Shown: positions 1 through 7,150 of the stretch, piece by piece
Position numbering within the stretch: position 1 is the stretch's first letter
Layout: each line of letters begins with the position of its first letter
Assembly (NCBI GenBank): GCA_947499125.1
Contig: CANMMP010000001.1
Span: 434,001-498,000 of the forward strand
Direction: 5' to 3'
Source of the DNA: an uncultured Pontibacter sp.
GTDB taxonomy: Bacteria > Bacteroidota > Bacteroidia > Cytophagales > Hymenobacteraceae
DNA: 64,000 bases
Notes under the pieces: model-generated
What the model saw: only the letters and a program-made list of their open reading frames with translations
Databases searched by the model: none
Told to the model about the DNA's origin: nothing
Translations under genes and position numbers: made by a program

Positions 1-232
1 ACAAAATAGTGGCTGCCAGCATGGAGGTGATGGCATTTGCAAACATGATCGGGAAATTGACGGTAAGTATACCGTAGCCAAGCCAAAGTATAGTTCCGGT
101 TGTAAATATGGTATACATGGTAGCCGATATGCCCGATGTGTCCTTCTCGCGGATGGTTTTAATGGCTTGAGGCAAAAAAGAGAAAGTAGTACAACAGGCC
201 GCTATTATACCTAAGGTTTCAATCCAGTTCAT
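1..232 (-). CDS. SemiSWEET/PQ-loop sugar transporter, 3' end cut by window edge
   Basis: The reverse strand from the ATG at 232 encodes 77 residues and runs off the window start, so the C-terminus is missing. The protein opens MNWIETLGIIAACCTTFSF and continues with a proline-glutamine pair (LPQ) followed by an IKTIREKDTSGIS stretch, the PQ-loop signature of bacterial SemiSWEET transporters. Two hydrophobic segments are visible, and a third is expected in the missing part, since the family is about 85-95 residues with three helices. SemiSWEETs work as dimers and move mono- or disaccharides across the inner membrane by facilitated diffusion. The substrate cannot be told from sequence. Confidence 0.85.
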   Translation of the reverse strand, partial: MNWIETLGIIAACCTTFSFLPQAIKTIREKDTSGISATMYTIFTTGTILWLGYGILTVNFPIMFANAITSMLAATIL

Positions 233-288
233 AATGCAGTTCTAAGGTTGCAAAGATACTAAGCCGACGATTATATCAGGCAGCAAAA

Positions 289-444
289 TCAATCTTCAAA
301 ACCTTCCCGGAATTGCTTTTGGTTGGCATAACATACCGGGCTACTGTTCTCCGTTTCATCAGGCGCTTTTGCTACTTCCGCTTTCTTAAGAGTTTTTGAC
401 TTAGGAGCAGGCTTTCGCTTTTTTATAGTTTTAACTTTTGCCAT
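289..444 (-). CDS. Small lysine-rich protein, unknown function
   Basis: This 51-residue reading frame starts MAKVKTIKKRKPAPKSKTLK and ends FREGFED followed by TGA. The N-terminal half is strongly basic and alanine/proline-rich like histone-H1-like tails. The C-terminal half is acidic to neutral, with one cysteine (VCYANQKQ). It lies 56 bases upstream of the SemiSWEET gene on the same strand. I infer a real gene from its codon-like composition and clean start; function is unknown, possibly nucleic-acid binding because of the basic tail. Confidence 0.55.
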   Translation of the reverse strand: MAKVKTIKKRKPAPKSKTLKKAEVAKAPDETENSSPVCYANQKQFREGFED

Positions 445-546
445 TCCGTAAAGTTAACTTATTGTTATCATGCTGAAGAATCTACTCACATAGTGCGGGT
501 TAAACGTATGCAGACTGTAAATATGTTATCGCATAAAAATAGACTT

Positions 547-909
547 ATGAAAACCATTGCTCTGATCGCGCACGACAACCGCAAAACTGAATTGCTTAAC
601 TGGGTAAAATCAAACCAACATGCACTGAAAGACTATAAACTGGTTGGTACCAGCAACACGTCTAAATTAATAAACGATCTCCTCGACCTGGATGTAACTC
701 CTTTTGGCCATGGCCCCAGCGGTGGCGACATTTTACTGGCTGCCCGTATACTTCAGGGCGAGATAGATAAAGTGATCTTTTTTATAGATGCTGAAACCCC
801 ACACGGCCATGAGCACGACATACAAACGCTTATCCGTACGGCAGTTATCAATAACATACCTATCGCTTTAAACCGTGCTTCCGCCGACCTGATCGTGCTG
901 GAAAACTAA
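547..909 (+). CDS. mgsA: Methylglyoxal synthase
   Basis: The enzyme converts dihydroxyacetone phosphate to methylglyoxal and phosphate, a cytosolic bypass of lower glycolysis. The 120 residues from ATG 547 begin MKTIALIAHDNRKTELLNW, with the family's AHD motif near residue 8. The GPSGGD segment carries the catalytic aspartate (D71 in E. coli) and phosphate-binding glycines, and HGHEHDIQTLIRTA holds the conserved histidine and aspartate region. An upstream in-frame GTG at 493 and ATGs at 508 and 523 would add residues with no family counterpart, so I chose 547. It converges with the ankyrin gene, 12 bases away. Confidence 0.9.
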   Translation: MKTIALIAHDNRKTELLNWVKSNQHALKDYKLVGTSNTSKLINDLLDLDVTPFGHGPSGGDILLAARILQGEIDKVIFFIDAETPHGHEHDIQTLIRTAVINNIPIALNRASADLIVLEN

Positions 910-921
910 CCTATAACAGGT

Positions 922-1413
922 TTATACTTGGGGTTGCAGGTATGGCAGTGCCTGTTCGTTTCCTTGCTGATGCGCCAGGTCCAGGGCAGTAAAGCCACGT
1001 ACATCGCGTATAGTTTTGTCGGCACCTGCTTCTACCAGTATTTTCACCAGCTCGTTACGCCCGAAAAGTGTTGCAAACATCAGTGCCGTGCCACCATTTC
1101 CGTTCTGCAGGTTAAGGTCAGCCCCATTCGCTATCAGCAGTTTTGCTATCTCAGGATAACCTTTAAAACTTACTCCCATCAGGGCAGTATTTCCGGCACT
1201 ATCCTGCGCATTTTGGTCTGCTCCAGCCTCCAGCAATAACTTTGTAGCTTCCAGATGGTCATCGTAACTGGCAAGTATAAGCGGGGTAAAGCCACGGCCA
1301 TTCACTATCGACAGGTCCTGGCCTTCAGCTATACATTGTTTTAAGTAATCGATGTCGCCGTTTCGGGCAGCGTCAAAAAGCAGGTGGTCTTTACTTGTTG
1401 AGTAGAACGTCAT
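922..1413 (-). CDS. Ankyrin repeat protein
   Basis: A 163-residue protein made almost wholly of ankyrin repeats: after a short N-terminus there are units with the G-x-TPLxLA and LLxxGADxNxxD patterns at roughly residues 12-42, 43-75, 76-109 and 110-145. There is no signal peptide, so it is probably cytosolic. Ankyrin repeats bind other proteins; in many bacteria a similar short ankyrin protein accompanies catalase, but no catalase is next to it here. The partner is unknown. Confidence 0.85.
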   Translation of the reverse strand: MTFYSTSKDHLLFDAARNGDIDYLKQCIAEGQDLSIVNGRGFTPLILASYDDHLEATKLLLEAGADQNAQDSAGNTALMGVSFKGYPEIAKLLIANGADLNLQNGNGGTALMFATLFGRNELVKILVEAGADKTIRDVRGFTALDLAHQQGNEQALPYLQPQV

Positions 1414-1483
1414 AACAGGTTAGTTAAGGGTTAAATGGCAGGCACTTAAATTCTCAGTGTTTGATCTATACTTATACCTGAGT

Positions 1484-2083
1484 TTAGTTACCCGGCTTTG
1501 GCGGACTGATCATGATATGCGCGGCATGCGACCCAGGAAACATGATCCATGGCATAGCTGGGCCTTCCGGCTTAAGCGGTAATCCAGTGCTTTCGGCAGT
1601 TGCAAACGGTATATAAACCACATAACGCAGGTAGCCATTATTTACATCACCAGTAGCAGCATTAAAGTCAGCGTCTTCGGCAGTAAACACGAACAAGGAA
1701 GACGGGGCTTCCGGCATTTTAAGTTTGCCACTTTTAGCTTCAGCTTCGCGGGCAGCAAATATTTCGCGGTTGTCTTTGCCTTGCTTACGCAGCTCACGGC
1801 CTCGTGCCATAAATGGGTCCAGGTCTTTGTGGTAGCAGGATGCCGAAAAACCTTTCTGCTTCGGATCATCTGCCAGGCAAACCAATTCGTTTGTGCCTTT
1901 CCGCAGTTCCACCAGTTCCCCTTTCTGGTTATAACCCAGCACCGCAGCACCGTCGCGCTTCTCGGTTGGGGCAGCAAGTAAGGCAGCTTTTATCTGGGCT
2001 TCGGCAGATGGTATAGTTGTGTTCTGTGCGTTTGCAGCGAATGCTGCCAGAAAGCAAAACAGAGTTGTTACGATCAGCTTCAT
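1484..2083 (-). CDS. Secreted protein of unknown function
   Basis: 199 residues with a clear Sec signal peptide (MKLIVTTLFCFLAAFAANAQ, cleavage after ANA near residue 19). The mature part has two cysteines (VCLADD and SASCYHKD), a charged middle (RELRKQGKDNREIFAAREAEAK) and a C-terminal region ending in a GSHAAHIMISPPKPGN tail. I do not recognise the family. The histidine- and methionine-containing C-terminus might bind metal, but that is speculation. It is divergent from the PQQ dehydrogenase lipoprotein, with about 245 bases of promoter-bearing DNA between them. Confidence 0.7.
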   Translation of the reverse strand: MKLIVTTLFCFLAAFAANAQNTTIPSAEAQIKAALLAAPTEKRDGAAVLGYNQKGELVELRKGTNELVCLADDPKQKGFSASCYHKDLDPFMARGRELRKQGKDNREIFAAREAEAKSGKLKMPEAPSSLFVFTAEDADFNAATGDVNNGYLRYVVYIPFATAESTGLPLKPEGPAMPWIMFPGSHAAHIMISPPKPGN

Positions 2084-2328
2084 AATATGGGCTTATAGTT
2101 AATAAATGAGGTAAGTTATACTTGTTCAGAAGTTGCTTAACTATACGAATAAGATGCAAAAAGTTCTGCAACAATTTATACTGCTTCCAGTTGTTCAGGT
2201 ATAACCCGGACAGCTTAAAGTTGTTCGGTATAAACTTAATAGGGGGAATTATAGTATTATAATTTTCAGTAAACTAAGGTATAACTGCCTTTTAACAGGT
2301 TAAAAACTATAAAACCAGCAACACAACT

Positions 2329-3612
2329 ATGAAAAGATTTACTGCAACTATAGCGGCGGCAAGCTTTCTTGCCCTTACTATAACAGCCTGCAACTCCACT
2401 ACATCTACAACCGAAAACACAACCGAGAACAACACTGATACTATACCAAACGGTGAGGCCGGAACAACTGCTGACTGCCAGCCACTCGAAACCCGCGACC
2501 GAAACGTACCAAACCAGGAGCCTACTTTTCCGGAGCAGACACGCGCCTGCGGTATAACTTCCGAAACTGCTTTTGATGTGGTGGTAGTTACCAAAGGCCT
2601 TGACAAACCATGGGCTGTGGAGCCGCTGCCAAACGGCGACCTGCTTGTAACTGAAAAGCCCGGCAATATGCGCATCGTTAGCGCCAGCGGCCAGGTTGGT
2701 GAGCCAATAAGTGGTGTACCGAAAGTAGTGTCGCGCGGACAGGGTGGTTTACTTGATGTGGCACTTAGCCCGAATTTTGCATCAGACAATACTATTTACT
2801 GGAGCTTTTCGGAGCCACGCGATGGAAACAAGAACGCAACCAGCGTAGCAAAAGGTGTTCTGTCGCAGGACCGCAGAAGCTTATCCAATGTTAAAGTCAT
2901 CTTCCAGGCAAAACCTGCTTATGATGGTGGTCTGCACTTTGGTTCGCGCCTGGCTTTTGGCCCGGATGGAATGCTGTATGTTACTTTAGGCGAGCGCTCT
3001 GACAAAGAAATGAGGCCACAGGCACAACACATGGACAGCCACATGGGCAAAGTGCTGCGCATTACCCCGGAAGGACAGCCGGCACCAGACAACCCTTTCC
3101 TAAACCAGCAAGGCGTACTGCCTGAGATCTGGACAATAGGTCATCGTAACGTTCAGGCCTCCGCTTTCGATAGCGAAGGTAATTTATGGGTAGTAGACCA
3201 TGGCCCGCAGGGCGGCGATGAAGTGAACAAGCTGCAAGCTGGCAAAAACTATGGCTGGCCTGTTGTAACGTATGGCGAAGAATACTCAGGACAGTCTATC
3301 CCATCTGTTACTACCAAGGAAGGATTTGAAGACCCTATTTATTACTGGGATCCGGTTATAGCTCCGTCGGGCGCACAGTTTTATACCGGCAACGCTTTCC
3401 CGGAATGGCAGGGCAACCTGTTTGTGGGTAGCTTAAAAGACCAACGACTTGTACGCCTTAAACTGGAAGGCAACCGCGTAACCGGCGAAGAGCACCTGCT
3501 TACCGACCGAAAACAGCGCGTGCGTGATGTGCGTCAGGATGCCGAAGGAAACCTGTTTATAGTTACCGACCAGCAGAACGGCGAACTTTGGAAGATCACT
3601 CCGAAGAAATAA
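2329..3612 (+). CDS. PQQ-dependent sugar dehydrogenase, lipoprotein (GSDH family)
   Basis: The 427-residue protein has a lipoprotein signal with Cys21 (LTITAC), then a low-complexity Thr/Asn/Glu linker to about residue 45, then a glucose/sorbosone dehydrogenase six-bladed propeller like E. coli YliI (aldose sugar dehydrogenase). Recognisable family segments are LDKPWAVEPLPNGDLLVTEK, GGLHFGSRLAFGPDGMLYVT, GHRNVQASAFDSEGNLWVVD and HGPQGGDEVN with KNYGWP. Members oxidise aldose sugars using PQQ and calcium in the periplasm. I see no pqq biosynthesis genes in the window, so cofactor supply is not evident. A terminator follows at 3627. Confidence 0.88.
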   Translation: MKRFTATIAAASFLALTITACNSTTSTTENTTENNTDTIPNGEAGTTADCQPLETRDRNVPNQEPTFPEQTRACGITSETAFDVVVVTKGLDKPWAVEPLPNGDLLVTEKPGNMRIVSASGQVGEPISGVPKVVSRGQGGLLDVALSPNFASDNTIYWSFSEPRDGNKNATSVAKGVLSQDRRSLSNVKVIFQAKPAYDGGLHFGSRLAFGPDGMLYVTLGERSDKEMRPQAQHMDSHMGKVLRITPEGQPAPDNPFLNQQGVLPEIWTIGHRNVQASAFDSEGNLWVVDHGPQGGDEVNKLQAGKNYGWPVVTYGEEYSGQSIPSVTTKEGFEDPIYYWDPVIAPSGAQFYTGNAFPEWQGNLFVGSLKDQRLVRLKLEGNRVTGEEHLLTDRKQRVRDVRQDAEGNLFIVTDQQNGELWKITPKK

Positions 3613-3626
3613 AGTATAAACCTATA

Positions 3627-3670
3627 AAACAGAAATGCCTCCCGCTTAATTGCAGGAGGCATTTCTGTTT
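3627..3670. terminator. Bidirectional terminator
   Basis: A perfect 16-bp stem (3627-3642 pairing with 3655-3670, core GAAATGCCTCC/GGAGGCATTTC) with a 12-base loop lies between two converging genes. Its A- and T-rich ends could stop transcripts from both sides. Confidence 0.9.
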
Positions 3671-3690
3671 ATAGTTAGCGGTTCTATACT

Positions 3691-4338
3691 TTAAGAAGCA
3701 GCACCCGCAACCAGTTTCAGGTCTATTGTAAAGTTATCGTAAATCACTTTGTCGGCGGCAGTACCTACCAGGCCAGAGCGGTATTTAATATCATACTTGG
3801 TGCGGTCTACTTCAATTTTAGCTGTGGCTTCGGCAGATTTACCGTTTATAGTTATGTTAGCCGGAAACGTGATAGCGTTGGTTATACCTTTTATAGTAAG
3901 GTTACCGGTAATCGTATAGTTGTTACCCGACTTATCCTTTAACGGAGTCGCTTTAGTGATCACAAATTTCGCTTCCGGGTGCTTCTCTACCGAGAAAAAA
4001 TCATCAGATTTCAGGTGGCCGGTCAGGCGCTTATTCGAGTCTTCGCGGGTAATGTCTTCTACTGTTATAGAGGTCATGTCGATAGTGAACTCGCCACCGC
4101 TTATCTTTTTACCATTAAGCTGCAGGTTACCACCAGCCAGCTGCACAGTACCATAATGTTCCCCTCCTACTTTCTGGGCATTCCACTTAAGCGAGCTGTT
4201 TTGGGTATTAACCGGCAGCGTAGTAGTAGCAGCCAGTGTTACAGCAGGTTTTGTAGTTGCCAGATCAGGGCTAACGAAAGAGCTGCAAAGCAAACCTGCC
4301 AGTGCCAGCGTGCCAAGTATAACCGGATATTTTTTCAT
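3691..4338 (-). CDS. YceI family periplasmic lipid-binding protein
   Basis: 215 residues from ATG 4338 (MKKYPVILG); the GTG two codons upstream is less likely. A Sec signal peptide covers about residues 1-26. The mature domain follows the YceI lipocalin-like pattern: SSLKWNAQKVGGEHYGTV, SGGEFTIDMTSITVEDI, LKSDDFFSVEKHPEAKFVIT and a C-terminal YDNFTIDLKLVA strand. YceI proteins bind isoprenoid-like lipids, but the physiological role is not settled. It is divergent from the cold-shock gene. Confidence 0.9.
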   Translation of the reverse strand: MKKYPVILGTLALAGLLCSSFVSPDLATTKPAVTLAATTTLPVNTQNSSLKWNAQKVGGEHYGTVQLAGGNLQLNGKKISGGEFTIDMTSITVEDITREDSNKRLTGHLKSDDFFSVEKHPEAKFVITKATPLKDKSGNNYTITGNLTIKGITNAITFPANITINGKSAEATAKIEVDRTKYDIKYRSGLVGTAADKVIYDNFTIDLKLVAGAAS

Positions 4339-4579
4339 GTTCACAAAGTATAGGTTTATGGTTTATTCAAGTAAATGTAAAGCTAAGATAATTATTTGGC
4401 TGTACCTGATAACTCGTAATACAGTAGTTTATTTTAAGGTTGACGATAAAATATTGTAACTCAATTACTACTATTCGCCTATTTAGCGGTATTATTAGCT
4501 TAATTATATACCAAATAAGTGTATATTAAAATATTTGTCGTACATTGTAAGAAATAATGAACGAATATGCCGCTATTAT

Positions 4580-4597
4580 TGTAGTAGGTGTATAATT
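4580..4597 (+). promoter_or_regulatory. Conserved leader element of cold-shock gene (copy 1)
   Basis: The 18 bases TGTAGTAGG-TG-TATAATT lie 12 bases before the cold-shock ATG and match 16 of 18 positions with the same place upstream of the second cold-shock gene (61572-61589). Flanking sequence is not conserved as well, suggesting a functional leader or promoter element shared by the two genes. The role is inferred. Confidence 0.45.
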
Positions 4598-4609
4598 AAT
4601 CAAATCAAC

Positions 4610-4801
4610 ATGAATAAAGGAACAGTAAAATTCTTTAACGAAACAAAAGGTTTTGGCTTCATTAAAGAAGAAAATTCGAATCAGGAGTACTTTGTGCACG
4701 TAACCGGCCTGGTTAACGAAATCAGAGAAAACGACACAGTTACTTTCGACATCGAAGAAGGTAGAAAAGGACTGAATGCAGTGAACGTTAAGTTAGCGTA
4801 A
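4610..4801 (+). CDS. Cold shock protein (CspA family)
   Basis: The 63-residue single-domain cold shock protein starts MNKGTVKFFNETKGFGFIKE. RNP1 is KGFGFI and RNP2 is YFVHV, the aromatic RNA/ssDNA-binding face. The start at 4610 gives the canonical family N-terminus; an open frame extends upstream to 4535 but encodes nothing family-like, so that region is leader. Csp proteins melt RNA secondary structure and act as RNA chaperones in the cytosol. It is closely similar to the product at 61600. A hairpin terminator follows at once. Confidence 0.93.
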   Translation: MNKGTVKFFNETKGFGFIKEENSNQEYFVHVTGLVNEIRENDTVTFDIEEGRKGLNAVNVKLA

Positions 4802-4821
4802 GCTGCCTTACCATACGTTTT

Positions 4822-4852
4822 AAAAGCCTTACATCTTCGTAAGGCTTTTTTA
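4822..4852 (+). terminator. Rho-independent terminator after cold-shock gene
   Basis: An 11-bp perfect stem AAAAGCCTTAC/GTAAGGCTTTT (4822-4832 with 4839-4849) with loop ATCTTC is followed by a T-rich run. The core GCCTTAC is also used in the terminator of the second cold-shock gene at 61810. Confidence 0.9.
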
Positions 4853-4913
4853 TTTTTTCTGCTGCCTGCGCCCGCAGGCTTGCTGTATGTAATACCCAAA
4901 AGCCCCTGCCAAC

Positions 4914-5132
4914 ATGAACAGAAAATACATAGTAGACACCACCACACGCGAGTACATTTGTGTTGCCCTTAAAAAAGGACAGGATTGGATACCAAACAAC
5001 CAGGACTCGCTGCCAGCCTTTATGGATTCCCGCACCGACAAAAAGCAGCAAAACCTTGTAACCGGCGAATTTAGCGATAACACTTTCTTTGAAAAGTGGA
5101 TCCGGAATGGCACCAATTACCTGGCAAAATAG
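4914..5132 (+). CDS. Small protein of unknown function
   Basis: A 72-residue frame begins MNRKYIVDTTTREYICVALK and ends FEKWIRNGTNYLAK. Composition is protein-like (mixed charged and hydrophobic, two tryptophans), and it sits between two cold-shock-domain genes on the same strand, 49 bases before the next start. A longer open frame exists on the opposite strand (to 5171) but it overlaps the terminator and reads as hydrophobic antisense noise. No family recognised. Confidence 0.55.
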   Translation: MNRKYIVDTTTREYICVALKKGQDWIPNNQDSLPAFMDSRTDKKQQNLVTGEFSDNTFFEKWIRNGTNYLAK

Positions 5133-5181
5133 ACCAAGCGCCAGCCACTTACGTAAATAAATAGAAATCAATTAATGCTAT

Positions 5182-5640
5182 ATGGGTAGATCACAGGAAA
5201 CTTTTAGTAAAAAAGAAAAAGAAAAAAAGAAGTTAAGAAAGAGACAAGACAAAGAAGCAAAGAAAGAGGATCGTAAAGCTAACTCCAGCAAAGGAAAAGA
5301 GCTTGACGAGATGATGGCTTATGTTGATGAATTTGGTAACATTTCGGATACGCCACCAGATCCTACGAAAAAGAAGAAAGTAATTAAGCAGGAAGATATT
5401 CAGATAGGTGTTGCTCGCCAGGCTGAACTCGACCCGGCAGACCTGATCCGTAAAGGAACGGTAACTTTCTTTAATACCTCTAAAGGCTATGGTTTTATAA
5501 AAGACCACGAATCGCAGGAAAGCATATTTGTGCACCAGAATGCGGTACAAGGCACTATTGGCGAAAACGATAAGGTTACTTTTGAAGTAGAAAAAGGACT
5601 GAAAGGATTGAACGCTGTGAACGTGAAGCCGGCCGTATAA
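5182..5640 (+). CDS. Cold-shock-domain protein with lysine-rich N-terminal extension
   Basis: 152 residues in two parts. Residues 1-60 are an extremely basic, low-complexity segment rich in KKEKEKKK-type runs, probably helical or disordered. Residues about 88-152 are a cold shock domain with RNP1 KGYGFI and RNP2 IFVHQN and the same GLNAVNVK ending as the two stand-alone Csp proteins here. A middle linker contains DPTKKKKVIKQEDI. The basic extension likely adds RNA or ribosome affinity. Such extended CSD proteins are found in Bacteroidetes; the specific role is not known to me. Confidence 0.88.
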   Translation: MGRSQETFSKKEKEKKKLRKRQDKEAKKEDRKANSSKGKELDEMMAYVDEFGNISDTPPDPTKKKKVIKQEDIQIGVARQAELDPADLIRKGTVTFFNTSKGYGFIKDHESQESIFVHQNAVQGTIGENDKVTFEVEKGLKGLNAVNVKPAV

Positions 5641-5677
5641 GCCGGACTAAAACCCAAATAATTTCTGCTGGTGGTAT

Positions 5678-5708
5678 TGATAAACGTTACAACCTTGTAC
5701 GTTTATCA
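5678..5708 (+). repeat. Hairpin downstream of cold-shock-domain gene
   Basis: A perfect 10-bp stem TGATAAACGT/ACGTTTATCA with an 11-base loop. No T-run follows, so it is more likely an mRNA 3' structure or protein site than the terminator itself. Confidence 0.4.
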
Positions 5709-5729
5709 TTATCTCCGGAACAATGCCTT

Positions 5730-5760
5730 AAGCCACTCCTAAACAGAGCGGCTTTTTTTT
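5730..5760 (+). terminator. Rho-independent terminator
   Basis: Stem AAGCCACTC/GAGCGGCTT (one mismatch) with loop CTAAACA, followed by eight T residues, 90 bases downstream of the cold-shock-domain gene. Confidence 0.75.
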
Positions 5761-5804
5761 ATGGAAACTCCTTTTATACTTAGAACCTGTTTATAGTTTC
5801 AAGT

Positions 5805-5844
5805 GCAGTATAAAACCTGCCGTTGCAGTATAAAACCTGCCGTT
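5805..5844. repeat. Tandem duplication, two 20-bp units
   Basis: GCAGTATAAAACCTGCCGTT occurs twice in direct succession (5805-5824 and 5825-5844) with no mismatch. It directly abuts the hairpin at 5842. Confidence 0.9.
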
Positions 5845-5865
5845 GTTGGTGTTTTCACCAACAAC
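5842..5865. repeat. Hairpin element TTGTTGGTG-loop-CACCAACAA (copy 1)
   Basis: A 10-bp perfect stem around a TTTT loop (5842-5851 with 5856-5865). The same stem, with the complementary AAAA loop, that is, the inverse orientation, is at 61292-61315. No gene overlaps it. It is probably a dispersed repeat or a regulatory hairpin; the 397-base gap 5641-6037 contains only this, the tandem duplication, two hairpins and promoter-like sequence. Confidence 0.7.
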
Positions 5866-6037
5866 TATACTTTTGCCGATAACTGATTACTGGTAAAAAT
5901 ACGCAGCATGTAAATTTTACATCAATTTGCAGGAAACCCTAAACAGGTTCTTACTCCCTTACCTTGTCGCAGCAATAGAACTATAGATTATTTAGTACTT
6001 TTGAGTTTTGTATGATGTTATAGTTTAGCGACGGCAT

Positions 6038-7009
6038 ATGGCCTTTTTAAAGATCTCGGGGATACAGGTGCAGGAAGATGGAGTCGTGATACTCGACGAC
6101 ATAAGTTTTGAGATACCTGAAGGCCGCAAACTGGTAATAGCCGGCGAAACCGGTTCCGGTAAAAGTACGCTGCTGCAAACGATTTCCGGCCTGGTGCAGC
6201 CCAGCAAGGGCCAGGTTATTTTTGAAGAAAGTATAGTAGAAGGTCCGCACGACAAACTGGTGCCCGGCCACCCCGACATAGCGTATCTGTCGCAACATTT
6301 TGAGCTACCACAGTTTTTGCGCGTAGAACAGATACTTAAATATGCCAACACCTTATCCGAAGAAGAAGCGCAGCAGCTTTATACTATTTGCCGCATCAGT
6401 CACTTAGCAAAACGCAGAACCAACCAGCTTTCCGGTGGCGAGAAACAGCGCATTGCCCTGGCCCGATTGCTAAGCACCTGGCCCAGCCTGCTCCTGCTCG
6501 ACGAGCCTTTTTCCAACCTCGACCTGGGCCATAAGAATACCTTAAAAACAGTGCTCCGCGACATCAGCGAAGAGTTGGGCATCACGCTCATCCTCATCTC
6601 CCACGACCCGCTCGACACCCTCTCCTGGGCCGAAGAAATACTGGTAATGCAGCAAGGAAAACTGATACAGCAAGGCACTCCACAGCAAGTTTACAAACAC
6701 CCGGTTAACGCCTATGCCGCCGCGCTGTTTGGTAAGTATAACCTAATTCCCGCAGCAACAGCCAAACCCCTGTTCGGTTTAGACAACAATAGTAAAAATC
6801 ACCTACTCCTTCGCCCGGAAAGTATAAAGTTAGTACCTGTCTCTTCAGGTAAAATCAAAGGCCACATCACAGCTATTCATTACTTCGGCAGTTACTTTGA
6901 ACTGGATGTCCGGATCGCAGATATAAGCTTGAATGTTCGTGTGGTTAGTACTGATCTCAGTGTGGGCGATGCTGTTGGGGTTGAGATTGGAGATGTTTGG
7001 TGGGTATAG
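6038..7009 (+). CDS. ABC transporter ATP-binding protein (PotA/FbpC-like)
   Basis: 323 residues with all motifs of an importer-type ATPase: Walker A GETGSGKST at 36-44, signature LSGGEKQR near 133, Walker B LLLLDEP near 153, and an H-loop in LISHDP. The last 80 residues (LLRPESIKLVP onward) form a TOBE-like domain as in polyamine, iron or molybdate importers. No permease or binding protein gene is adjacent, so it is an orphan ATPase that must pair with membrane components elsewhere. A TACTTTTG box at 5996 matches the Bacteroidetes -7 consensus TAnnTTTG, 42 bases before the start. Confidence 0.85.
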   Translation: MAFLKISGIQVQEDGVVILDDISFEIPEGRKLVIAGETGSGKSTLLQTISGLVQPSKGQVIFEESIVEGPHDKLVPGHPDIAYLSQHFELPQFLRVEQILKYANTLSEEEAQQLYTICRISHLAKRRTNQLSGGEKQRIALARLLSTWPSLLLLDEPFSNLDLGHKNTLKTVLRDISEELGITLILISHDPLDTLSWAEEILVMQQGKLIQQGTPQQVYKHPVNAYAAALFGKYNLIPAATAKPLFGLDNNSKNHLLLRPESIKLVPVSSGKIKGHITAIHYFGSYFELDVRIADISLNVRVVSTDLSVGDAVGVEIGDVWWV

Positions 7010-7037
7010 ATGGGTTTATAGTTTCAAAGTAGGTGCT

Positions 7038-7115
7038 GGTCCAACCACCCCTACCCCTCAGAGCTACGCTCGCTACATTCAAACTCGCTTCTCGGTAGAC
7101 TAAGGGAGCTTTTTT
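7038..7115 (+). repeat. Degenerate arm of the DUF559-associated repeat
   Basis: The segment begins GGTCCAACCACCCCTACCCC and ends CTAAGGGAGCTTTTTT, the two ends of the arm sequence found at 7151, 14307 and 51782, but about 40 unrelated bases replace the hairpin centre. It lies in the same orientation as the arm 110 bases downstream. I read it as a decayed, insertion-bearing arm. Confidence 0.6.
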
Positions 7116-7150
7116 CCACGGCTATAGTTAAGCTATAGTTCTATAGTTAC

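Noticed and set aside
922..1413. Ankyrin gene as partner of a catalase
   Set aside because: No catalase gene is near; the usual pairing is not supported here.
4788..5171. 127-codon minus-strand frame between cold-shock genes
   Set aside because: It crosses the cold-shock terminator and overlaps the csp gene end; the plus-strand 72-residue frame is more protein-like.
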